NCBI GenBank assembly: GCA_947478405.1
Contig: CANJVX010000026.1
Location: forward strand, 1-46,147
DNA length: 46,147 bases
Direction: 5' to 3'
Source of the DNA: Beijerinckiaceae bacterium
Lineage (GTDB): Bacteria; Pseudomonadota; Alphaproteobacteria; Rhizobiales; Beijerinckiaceae
This document shows, one piece after another, positions 39,911 through 46,147 of this stretch (position 1 is its first letter; every line of letters starts with the position of its first letter). The translations under genes and the position numbers were made by a program. A model generated the notes under the pieces. It worked only from the letters and a program-made list of their open reading frames with translations, was not told the DNA's origin and ran no database searches.

Positions 39911-40166
39911 CAATATGGCTCCCGCTCCTGACAGCCAAAGCCGCAGGCAAACCCCTTCAAGGCGACCGAGCGCATTGCAACAGACAGGTCATCTCGTCAC
40001 GTCAAACGTTCCAAAAACCATGATCCGTACAAAAACGCGCCACGATCCAAATCATCAAGGTCGATTTCAGCACATTTCATGCCAGATTACTCTGCAAATA
40101 CAATCCGCTGCATGCCTTCGCTGAGGCAAGCTTGCAGAGCCGGGGTAGCTATGGCAGGGAACGCGG
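39911..40166. other. Divergent spacer between TPR-LicD gene and rimO
   Basis: 256 bases. It holds the minus-strand sigma-54-type site at 40069-40084, followed by a leader of about 148 bases before the TPR-LicD start. No rimO promoter could be named with confidence. No small gene is supported. Confidence 0.5.
40069..40084 (-). promoter_or_regulatory. Candidate sigma-54 promoter of first TPR-LicD gene
   Basis: Minus strand TGGCATGAAATGTGCT: GG-N10-GC with one mismatch in the -12 half (GTGC for TTGC). The long leader lowers confidence. Confidence 0.6.
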
Positions 40167-41501
40167 ATGAGCGATCAGATTGAAAAACCCGACCAACCCC
40201 GCATTTCCTTCGTGTCCCTCGGTTGCCCGAAGGCACTCGTTGACAGCGAACGCATCATCACGCGCCTGCGCGCCGAGGGTTATGAGCTCAGTCGCTCCCA
40301 CACGGGTGCCGATGCCGTTATCGTTAACACATGCGGCTTTCTCGACAGCGCCAAGGCGGAATCACTCGAAGCCATCGGGGCTGCGCTGAAAGAAAACGGT
40401 AAGGTCATTGTCACCGGTTGTATGGGCGCAGAGCCTGAACAGATCCGCGCGCGCTTCCCCAATGTCCTCGCCATCACTGGCCCGCAAGCCTATGAGAGCG
40501 TGCTTAGCGCGGTGCATCAGGCCGTGCCGCCCGCACATGACCCATTTTTCGATCTTGTCCCGCCGCAAGGTGTGAAACTAACGCCGCGCCATTATGCCTA
40601 TCTGAAAATCTCAGAGGGCTGCAACAACCGCTGCACCTTCTGTATCATCCCCAAATTGCGGGGTGATCTGGTGTCACGCCCTGTTGGTGAGGTATTGCGC
40701 GAAGCCGAGAAGCTGGTCCATGCGGGCGTCAAAGAATTACTCGTCATCTCGCAGGACACATCCGCCTATGGGCTAGACCTGAAATATGCCGAAAGCTCCT
40801 TTCAGGATCGCACGGTTCGCACCCGCTTCTATGATCTGGCAAAGGAATTGGGCGCGCTAGGTGCATGGGTGCGCCTGCATTACGTCTATCCCTACCCCCA
40901 TGTGGACGAAGTGCTAGAGTTAATGGCGCAAGGCATCGTCCTACCCTACCTCGACATACCCTTCCAACATGCATCGCCAAATGTCCTGAAAGCGATGAAG
41001 CGCCCTGGCAATCAGGAAAAAACGCTCGATCGTATTCGTAAGTGGCGAGAAATATGTCCTGATCTGGCCATCCGCTCGACATTCATCGTCGGTTTCCCCG
41101 GCGAAACCGATGAAGATTTCGACATGCTGCTTGATTGGCTAGGAGAAGCCAAACTCGATCGCGTGGGGGCCTTTAAATATGAGCCAGTGACCGGCGCTAC
41201 AGCCAATGATCTGGGCCTACCACAAGTGCCAGATGAAGTGAAAGCGATCCGCTATCGCCGCTTCATGGAAAAACAGCAGACGATCAGCTCTAAAATTCTT
41301 TCAGCCAAGGTCGGCAAACGGCTACAGGTCATCATTGATGAACCTGGCCCAACCGTCTCGAAGGGACGCGCCAAATCTGATGCGCCCGACATTGACGGTG
41401 CGGTCTTTATTGCCTCACGCCGCCCACTGCGCGCGGGCGACATCGTCTCTGTGAAGATCGAGCGTGCCGACGCCTACGATCTCCATGGCATTGCGGTCTG
41501 A
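40167..41501 (+). CDS. rimO: Ribosomal protein S12 methylthiotransferase RimO
   Basis: RimO is a radical-SAM enzyme that methylthiolates an aspartate of ribosomal protein S12. The 444-residue protein has the N-terminal [4Fe-4S]-binding domain ('[16 protein letters not shown]'; Cys20, Cys56 and Cys85), the radical-SAM motif CNNRCTFC (Cys152, 156, 159), and a C-terminal TRAM domain ('[19 protein letters not shown]'-type ending). Length and motifs are normal. It is a housekeeping gene placed between the two TPR-LicD/CDP-alditol units on the opposite strand; it converges on the Bcs1-like gene, its stop lying only 2 bases from that gene's stop. No functional link to them is implied. Confidence 0.96.
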   Translation: MSDQIEKPDQPRISFVSLGCPKALVDSERIITRLRAEGYELSRSHTGADAVIVNTCGFLDSAKAESLEAIGAALKENGKVIVTGCMGAEPEQIRARFPNVLAITGPQAYESVLSAVHQAVPPAHDPFFDLVPPQGVKLTPRHYAYLKISEGCNNRCTFCIIPKLRGDLVSRPVGEVLREAEKLVHAGVKELLVISQDTSAYGLDLKYAESSFQDRTVRTRFYDLAKELGALGAWVRLHYVYPYPHVDEVLELMAQGIVLPYLDIPFQHASPNVLKAMKRPGNQEKTLDRIRKWREICPDLAIRSTFIVGFPGETDEDFDMLLDWLGEAKLDRVGAFKYEPVTGATANDLGLPQVPDEVKAIRYRRFMEKQQTISSKILSAKVGKRLQVIIDEPGPTVSKGRAKSDAPDIDGAVFIASRRPLRAGDIVSVKIERADAYDLHGIAV

Positions 41502-41503
41502 TT

Positions 41504-42847
41504 TCACACCCGGACAACCATGCCTGAATAGCCAGCATTCAGTACTTTTGTAGCTTTCAGACCAACTTCATAGGGGCTCAGGAGGCTGTCCTGATCTTCG
41601 TTATAGAAGTTGGTACGGCGCATCGCCGTGTCGGTTCGACCCGGCACGATGCAATTCACGCGAATGCCGTCTTCCATCCATTCCTCAGCTAGCCCTTGCG
41701 TCAGATTGACGACGGCAGCTTTGCAAGCCGAATAAGGTACATAGCCACTGCGGCCACGCGTATAGGAAGAAGAGGAAAAATTCAAAAGCATGCCTTTTGA
41801 ACGCGCGAGGCTATGATGACTGGCGCGGGCGACATTGAAAGTACCACTCAAATTGATGCTGATCTGTTCGGCAATGTCCTGCGCATTCTGGTTGGCAACA
41901 TCCCGCATGACCAGCGAACCGACTGTGTTGATGACGAAGTCAATCGCACCATGCTTCGACTGAACGTCGGCAATGACTTTTTCAACATCTGCATAATTGC
42001 GGATATCGCAACCCGATGAACGCGAAGCCACTTCCGTCTGGCAGCCGGCATCCCACAATATCTGTGTCATCGCCTTGCCGATGCCGGAATTGCCACCAAA
42101 AATGACGGCGGTCTTGCCCTTCACGTCTATGCCACGAATGTTGGGATCGACATTAGCCGTCTTCATCCGCAACATTTCGTCAGCAATCACGAGGTCGAGA
42201 CCCTCAGTAATTTTCATATTTTCTGAAGCGCCTTGAACAATGCGCACACGAGCAAATGGGTCGGCTGCAAGAAACAAACCGCAATCGTCGGTGAACTCGC
42301 TGAGACGCTCAAGCCCCACCTTGCGATAGGCCGAAATCAACTTTCCAAAGCGGAAGGCTTGCGGCGTCTGACCCCGCATAAGCCGGGCCCGTTCCGGTAT
42401 CGATTGAATGAATCCGCCATTTTCGACAATAATCGTGTCGGTCGCAGGAATGGCAACATCCACCGCTTCGAACGCATGCAGAGCTTCGACTACATCATGA
42501 ATGATTGTATTCGAAACAAAGGGACGAGCGGCATCGTGAATAATCACATCGCGCGGACAAAAATTTTCTAGATGGGTCAGGCCCGATAATGTCGAACCCT
42601 GGCGCGTCGAACCGCCAATAATCACATCAGCACAAGGAAACTTTGAAAGGATCGCACGCGACATTTCAAGCTGATCGACCGGCACAGTTACGACGATGCG
42701 AACATCGGGAAGGCATTCGGTCAAGGCTGAAAAGCTATGCTCGAGAATAGTCTTGCCACCAATGCGAACGAATTGCTTGGGAATTTCCCACCCAAGTCTT
42801 TGGCCCTGTCCACCGGCAAGAAGAATAATTGCGAGATCGTCACGCAT
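41504..42847 (-). CDS. Bifunctional IspD-type cytidylyltransferase / SDR reductase (Bcs1/Acs1-like)
   Basis: A 447-residue fusion. Residues 1-228 are an IspD-family cytidylyltransferase: 'LLAGGQGQRLGWEIPKQF' (nucleotide-binding loop) and 'DAARPFV' (around 105-111). Residues 240-447 are a short-chain dehydrogenase: GGNSGIG (251-257), NTVG (307-310) and YSACK (Tyr372, Lys376). This order is that of Haemophilus Bcs1/Acs1, which reduce ribulose 5-phosphate to ribitol 5-phosphate and make CDP-ribitol. I infer CDP-ribitol (or a similar CDP-alditol) as product. It overlaps the stop of the upstream TPR-LicD gene by 8 bases, so donor-making and transfer enzymes are co-translated. A cytosolic enzyme. 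Confidence 0.88.
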   Translation of the reverse strand: MRDDLAIILLAGGQGQRLGWEIPKQFVRIGGKTILEHSFSALTECLPDVRIVVTVPVDQLEMSRAILSKFPCADVIIGGSTRQGSTLSGLTHLENFCPRDVIIHDAARPFVSNTIIHDVVEALHAFEAVDVAIPATDTIIVENGGFIQSIPERARLMRGQTPQAFRFGKLISAYRKVGLERLSEFTDDCGLFLAADPFARVRIVQGASENMKITEGLDLVIADEMLRMKTANVDPNIRGIDVKGKTAVIFGGNSGIGKAMTQILWDAGCQTEVASRSSGCDIRNYADVEKVIADVQSKHGAIDFVINTVGSLVMRDVANQNAQDIAEQISINLSGTFNVARASHHSLARSKGMLLNFSSSSYTRGRSGYVPYSACKAAVVNLTQGLAEEWMEDGIRVNCIVPGRTDTAMRRTNFYNEDQDSLLSPYEVGLKATKVLNAGYSGMVVRV

Positions 42848-44465
42848 GTTCGAAGACCTTCTTTAACATATTCGATTTGGCTTCCTGCACATCACACCAC
42901 TGCAAAATACGTTCACATAGAGCGCGGCTAGGTGCGAGGGGATTATCCTCATAAGCGGAAGCAAATTGAACAACACGTCGCACTTTGGCGATCTTCTTAT
43001 CCAAGAGACCGCTCGAAAGCTTGTCCCATGTGAGAAGCATATGAACGGATCCACCCTTGTCACTGACAGACGGCGATTCAAGATGTGACTGATAATCAGG
43101 ATCTGGAACACGCCAATGAGCCCCAAAATTTTCAGCCATATTGGTATCAATATCATCTGGGACCCAAATCTTAGTCCCGCAGAATTCGGTTTCAGTCAGC
43201 GTGAACGGCGAGAATTCGAAGGTTCCTGTAAAGCCCCATTCGAAATTCACCCCGGTAACGACCTTGGCGCCGACCTCGTGATAGAGAAAAATATCGATCG
43301 CCATTTGATTGCCAGTATGAAAAACCGGAATCGTATAGGCCTTGTGTCCCTTTAGTGATTCAAATTTGAGCTTGAATTTTCCGCTGCGTTGTAGGGCGTC
43401 GAAAATATTGAATTGATCGTCCCAACCAAAAATACCGACATCGACGTCCTTATCATGAGAAAGGAATCCACCGTTGCGTACGTAACCAAGAAGCGTTCCC
43501 GACACGAGGAACGGTTTCACGCCTAACGGCTCTAGAATGGCACACAGATCATGCAGTGCTTCACGGGCATGCGATACTGGAAACGAAGTTTCTTTGTAAG
43601 CCTGAGGTGATGCGGATGATACCTCTGCAGCATTACCCGTTTCAGACAATTCGCGTTCAAGAAGGCCGGAAACAAACCCATTAAACCACTGACAGGCGAC
43701 ATCTAGTTTTCCGGCCCGCGTGGAGATGCGCGCAGCTGCAAAATATGCGCTGGTCGAGACACCCGTCTCCGTCAAACGGTTGCAATAGGCCAACGCTTCA
43801 TCATATTTGCCAGCCAGTTCATAGGCCTCGGCAATGTGGTAGATAATCTTATTCAACAGCTCAGGTGTTGAATTTGGTCGAAAGGCTTTTTCCAGCGCCT
43901 TCATGGTCTGTACGAAGGACATCAAATCGACGAAGCTTGGCAAATACTTCTGACGTGCAGCCAGAGACTGGATCACAAGAATTACTTCAAGCGCACTTGG
44001 TTTCTTCTCAAGAAACGAGACGACGAGATCTCGTGCAAAGTCTGTTCGATTGAAGTCGACTGCCAGTTCAATCGCAAATAGCCATTCCGGATCGAGACGC
44101 GACTTGCGCAGTGGTTTCAGCATGTCCTTGTCATCTTGCAGGATTGCGCGGACCAGCTGGGACACAGGGCTACGCTGGCCCAATTCCTCGATCTCAGGCG
44201 CCATCATCTTTGACGCGAGCGAACGATAGGCTGCCAAAACGAGTGCGGCCTCGCGCGGGACGAAGTCATTCTCGAAACGCAACGTGGCCAAGAGGATCAC
44301 CACCGGCACCATGCGACGCATGCGCGCGAGCTTGAACAACTCGACATCACGCAGCCCTTCAAGGCCAATATGATTGATCGCCTGGATCAACATCGCCTGA
44401 TGACCAGAACTCAGACTCCGGGCGACCACCTCGAGATTCTGTTCAACTTTGCCCAGCTCGGCCAT
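42840..44465 (-). CDS. TPR-LicD phosphotransferase, second paralogue
   Basis: A 541-residue protein built like 38327-39910: a helical repeat-like N-terminal ~290 residues ('IIYHIAEAYELAGKYDEALAYCNRLTET' is a clear TPR unit) and a C-terminal LicD/fukutin-type domain with 'PFLVSGTLLGYVRNGGFLSHDKDVDVGIFG' (metal site around residues 338-342) and 'NMAENFGAHWRVPDPDYQSHLESPS'. I start at ATG 44465, where GGGAG lies six bases upstream and alignment with the paralogue begins; alternatives at 44468 and 44504 are less supported. It overlaps the Bcs1-like gene by 8 bases. A near-consensus sigma-54 promoter is at 44552-44567. It is predicted to use the CDP-alditol made by its neighbour. Confidence 0.86.
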   Translation of the reverse strand: MAELGKVEQNLEVVARSLSSGHQAMLIQAINHIGLEGLRDVELFKLARMRRMVPVVILLATLRFENDFVPREAALVLAAYRSLASKMMAPEIEELGQRSPVSQLVRAILQDDKDMLKPLRKSRLDPEWLFAIELAVDFNRTDFARDLVVSFLEKKPSALEVILVIQSLAARQKYLPSFVDLMSFVQTMKALEKAFRPNSTPELLNKIIYHIAEAYELAGKYDEALAYCNRLTETGVSTSAYFAAARISTRAGKLDVACQWFNGFVSGLLERELSETGNAAEVSSASPQAYKETSFPVSHAREALHDLCAILEPLGVKPFLVSGTLLGYVRNGGFLSHDKDVDVGIFGWDDQFNIFDALQRSGKFKLKFESLKGHKAYTIPVFHTGNQMAIDIFLYHEVGAKVVTGVNFEWGFTGTFEFSPFTLTETEFCGTKIWVPDDIDTNMAENFGAHWRVPDPDYQSHLESPSVSDKGGSVHMLLTWDKLSSGLLDKKIAKVRRVVQFASAYEDNPLAPSRALCERILQWCDVQEAKSNMLKKVFEHA

Positions 44466-44551
44466 CATATGCTCCCGCCGACCGCCCCTACGTGCAGCCA
44501 TCAACTCACAGGCCCGCCCATATTGCGGACAGACCTCCCCGGAGCGGGACG

Positions 44552-44567
44552 AGCAAATTTTATGCCG
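44552..44567 (-). promoter_or_regulatory. Sigma-54 promoter of TPR-LicD / Bcs1-like operon
   Basis: Minus strand CGGCATAAAATTTGCT: GG-N10-GC and an intact -12 half TTTGCT; only the first T of TGGC is missing. About 87 bases upstream of ATG 44465. Confidence 0.7.
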
Positions 44568-44654
44568 GCCTCAACGCATTGATATTACTGGAGCTAAATC
44601 GGTCTAGACGGTACGCAGACAGAAAAACCTTGGCAAACGGAGACGGCGAGCCGG

Positions 44655-45578
44655 CTATCGCTCGGGCATGAAACTGAGCCCCAACGAGGCCGGCGCCAAG
44701 GAGCTACGTCTGCGCCGTAGGGAGAGCACAACCATTGCAAGAATAGTCGCAAGATAGGGCAAGGCCGTGAGCAATTGCCCCGGAATCCCAAGGCCTGCGG
44801 CCTGGGCATGGAGCTGCAAAACGGTGGCCCCGCCAAAAAGCAAAGCACCAACAAAGGCATAAACCGGGCGCCAGGAGGCAAACACCACTAGCGCCAGCGC
44901 AATCCAGCCACGCCCTGCCGTCATTCCAGGCGCCCAGAATGGTGTGTAGGACAGCGACAAATAAGCCCCCGCAAAACCCGCGCAGGCGCCGCCAAAGAGA
45001 ATGGCCAGAAAACGAACCCTACGAACCGGTAAACCAAGCGCGTGTGCTGACGCGTGATCTTCCCCAACCGCTCGCAAGACGAGCCCGGCACGCGTGTGCG
45101 CCAGAAACCAAGTGGCCCATGCAACAAGAACCCACCCTGTGTAGACAAAAAGATCATGCCCGTAGAGCAACTTTCCAAGAATCGGCAGATCGCTGAGGAG
45201 CGGAATATTGAGATGGACTGCTGCCTCCCGCTGCAGGCCAATAAAGCCCGACCCGATAAGGCCCGCGAGCCCTGTGCCCAGAATTGTCAACGCCAAACCG
45301 CTTGCCACCTGATTGGCCGCAAGAAACAAAACCAAAAAACCGAAGATCGCCGAAAGGGCCATCCCTGCACCGACACCGCCTAAAATCCCCAGCGTCGTCG
45401 ACCCCGTTAGAATGGCGGTCGCAAAAGCGCAGGCCGCCCCCGCAATCATCATGCCCTCTACACCAAGATTGAGAACCCCTGCCCGCTCGCTCACCAATTC
45501 ACCAATTGCAGCAATGACCAGTGGAGTGGCGGCCGTGAGAATGGTGAAGAGGACGAGTTCGAACACAACAAGGCTCAT
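44655..45578 (-). CDS. ABC transporter permease, nucleoside-type (second subunit)
   Basis: Inner-membrane permease of 307 residues with about nine hydrophobic segments. 'TPLVIAAIGELVSERAGVLNLGVEGMMIAGA' is the signature of the BPD_transp_2 permeases used by BmpA-type nucleoside/purine importers (YufQ/NupQ-like), and 'VGEDHASAHALGLPVRRVRFLAILFGGACAGFAGAYLSL' is the conserved cytoplasmic loop. The true start is ATG 45578, overlapping the preceding permease by 4 bases; the long N-terminal extension of the open frame up to 45860 is a shadow of that gene. The ATPase and binding protein would lie outside the window. Substrate is inferred from family only. Confidence 0.93.
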   Translation of the reverse strand: MSLVVFELVLFTILTAATPLVIAAIGELVSERAGVLNLGVEGMMIAGAACAFATAILTGSTTLGILGGVGAGMALSAIFGFLVLFLAANQVASGLALTILGTGLAGLIGSGFIGLQREAAVHLNIPLLSDLPILGKLLYGHDLFVYTGWVLVAWATWFLAHTRAGLVLRAVGEDHASAHALGLPVRRVRFLAILFGGACAGFAGAYLSLSYTPFWAPGMTAGRGWIALALVVFASWRPVYAFVGALLFGGATVLQLHAQAAGLGIPGQLLTALPYLATILAMVVLSLRRRRSSLAPASLGLSFMPER

Positions 45579-46147
45579 GCGCGCCTCCCAAGCGACAGGC
45601 GCGGGCGGTAGCGGGTCAATACATCCATAGCCAAAACACACATTAACAATGAGCCCTGAAAGACGCGCGTCATGTCGAGTGGAACTTTCATGGCAATCTG
45701 CGCGTTCTCTCCGCCGATAATCGTCAGGGCAAGAACCAGCCCCGCGCAAAAAATTCCCCAAGGCTGCAATCGGCCAAGAAAGGCAACGATAATTGCAGAA
45801 AAACCATATCCGGGGGAAATGATCGGCTGTAATTGACCGATTTGCCCGGCTACTTCGCAAACGCCAGCCAAACCAGCCGCCGCGCCCGAAATAGAAAAGA
45901 CAGCAAATGTAAGGCGCCCCTCGCTGAAGCCCGCAAAGCGAGCGGCCTTTGGCGCGCTGCCCACGAGTTTAACATTAAAACCAAAGAGTGTGCGGCGGAA
46001 AATAAAACCCGAGAGGACCACAGCTGCCAAAGCAAACAAGGCACCCGCATGCAAACGCTCTCCGTCCATCAGAAAAGGAAGTCGTGCAATTTCCTCGAAG
46101 GGAACGCTTTGCGGAAAATTAAAACCCTTCGGGTCGCGCAGACGCCC
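45575..46147 (-). CDS. ABC transporter permease, nucleoside-type (first subunit, partial)
   Basis: The frame stays open to the right edge of the window, so the N-terminal part lies outside; at least 190 residues are visible. The sequence resembles YufP/NupP-type permeases: 'RLRDPKGFNFPQSVPF', 'FGFNVKLVGSAPKAARFAGF', 'GLAGVCEVAGQIGQLQP' and 'ISPGYGFSAIIVAFLGRLQPWGI'. The ATG at 46069 is internal, not the start. It overlaps the next permease by 4 bases (ATGA), as partner permeases often do. Inner membrane; probable nucleoside or purine uptake, unrelated to the flagellar genes. Confidence 0.9.
   Translation of the reverse strand, partial: GRLRDPKGFNFPQSVPFEEIARLPFLMDGERLHAGALFALAAVVLSGFIFRRTLFGFNVKLVGSAPKAARFAGFSEGRLTFAVFSISGAAAGLAGVCEVAGQIGQLQPIISPGYGFSAIIVAFLGRLQPWGIFCAGLVLALTIIGGENAQIAMKVPLDMTRVFQGSLLMCVLAMDVLTRYRPRLSLGRRA

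Noticed and set aside
45579-45860. 94-residue N-terminal extension of the second ABC permease
   Set aside because: It is the other-frame shadow of the partner permease; family start and ATGA overlap point to 45578.
1-46147. Insertion sequences, transposases, tRNA or rRNA genes, CRISPR arrays, phage genes
   Set aside because: None seen: no transposase or integrase frames, no cloverleaf-like stretch noticed, and no repeat-spacer array.

Overview
The window is a 46-kb flagellar gene cluster from an alphaproteobacterium, probably one with a polar flagellum (moderate GC; flhA-flhF-flhG-fliA order as in polar flagellates; compact ~280-residue flagellins; lineage inferred, genus not identified). 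Almost every gene between 1.2 and 36.3 kb is flagellar or sits in a flagellar operon. The rest is a group of unknown genes, an unusual TPR-LicD / CDP-alditol module around rimO, and the edge of a nucleoside-type ABC transporter.

Layout: 0-1.2 kb, two unrecognised genes, the first cut by the window edge. 1.2-2.2 kb (-), flgM plus two small unknown genes. 2.3-4.6 kb (-), flgP-flgT-flgA (outer-membrane/H-ring accessory proteins and P-ring chaperone). 4.8-9.6 kb (+), flhA-flhF-flhG-fliA (export gate, polar placement, number control, sigma-28). 9.7-11.2 kb (-), a PomA/PomB-like stator pair. 11.3-13.5 kb (+), a second short hook/rod-type protein, two unknown genes and fliL. 13.6-29.5 kb (+), flgBCDEFGHIJKL with a giant FlgE (1591 aa) and a giant FlgK (1625 aa). 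29.5-31.1 kb, a membrane coiled-coil gene (-) and a flagellar lytic transglycosylase (+). 31.1-36.3 kb (-), fliD with two unknown genes, two tandem flagellins and an unknown late gene. 36.6-38.2 kb, SEL1-type, unknown and HTH genes. 38.3-44.5 kb, two TPR-LicD paralogues and a Bcs1/Acs1-like bifunctional CDP-ribitol synthase flanking rimO. 44.7-46.1 kb (-), two ABC permeases, one cut by the window edge.

Regulation can be read from the DNA. Eight sites fit the sigma-54 -24/-12 pattern (GG-N10-GC in a TGGCnc-n5-TTGCw context), upstream of flgP, motA, the second hook-type gene, flgB, the transglycosylase, fliD and both TPR-LicD genes. Four sites upstream of flgM, both flagellins and the unknown gene at 35612-36334 share TAAA-N15-(A/T)CCGTC(C/T)T. 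I read this as the local sigma-28 promoter; its -10 half differs from the enteric GCCGATAA. This gives a hierarchy: sigma-54 for basal body, hook, stator and cap, then FliA/FlgM for filament and late genes.

The most interesting part is the TPR-LicD module. A predicted CDP-ribitol-making enzyme is translationally coupled to a LicD/fukutin-type phosphotransferase carrying a helical-repeat N-terminal region, with a paralogue next door, and both have candidate sigma-54 promoters. I infer a flagellum-linked system that adds ribitol phosphate (or a similar alditol phosphate) to flagellin or another surface component. This is a hypothesis drawn from sequence and context only.
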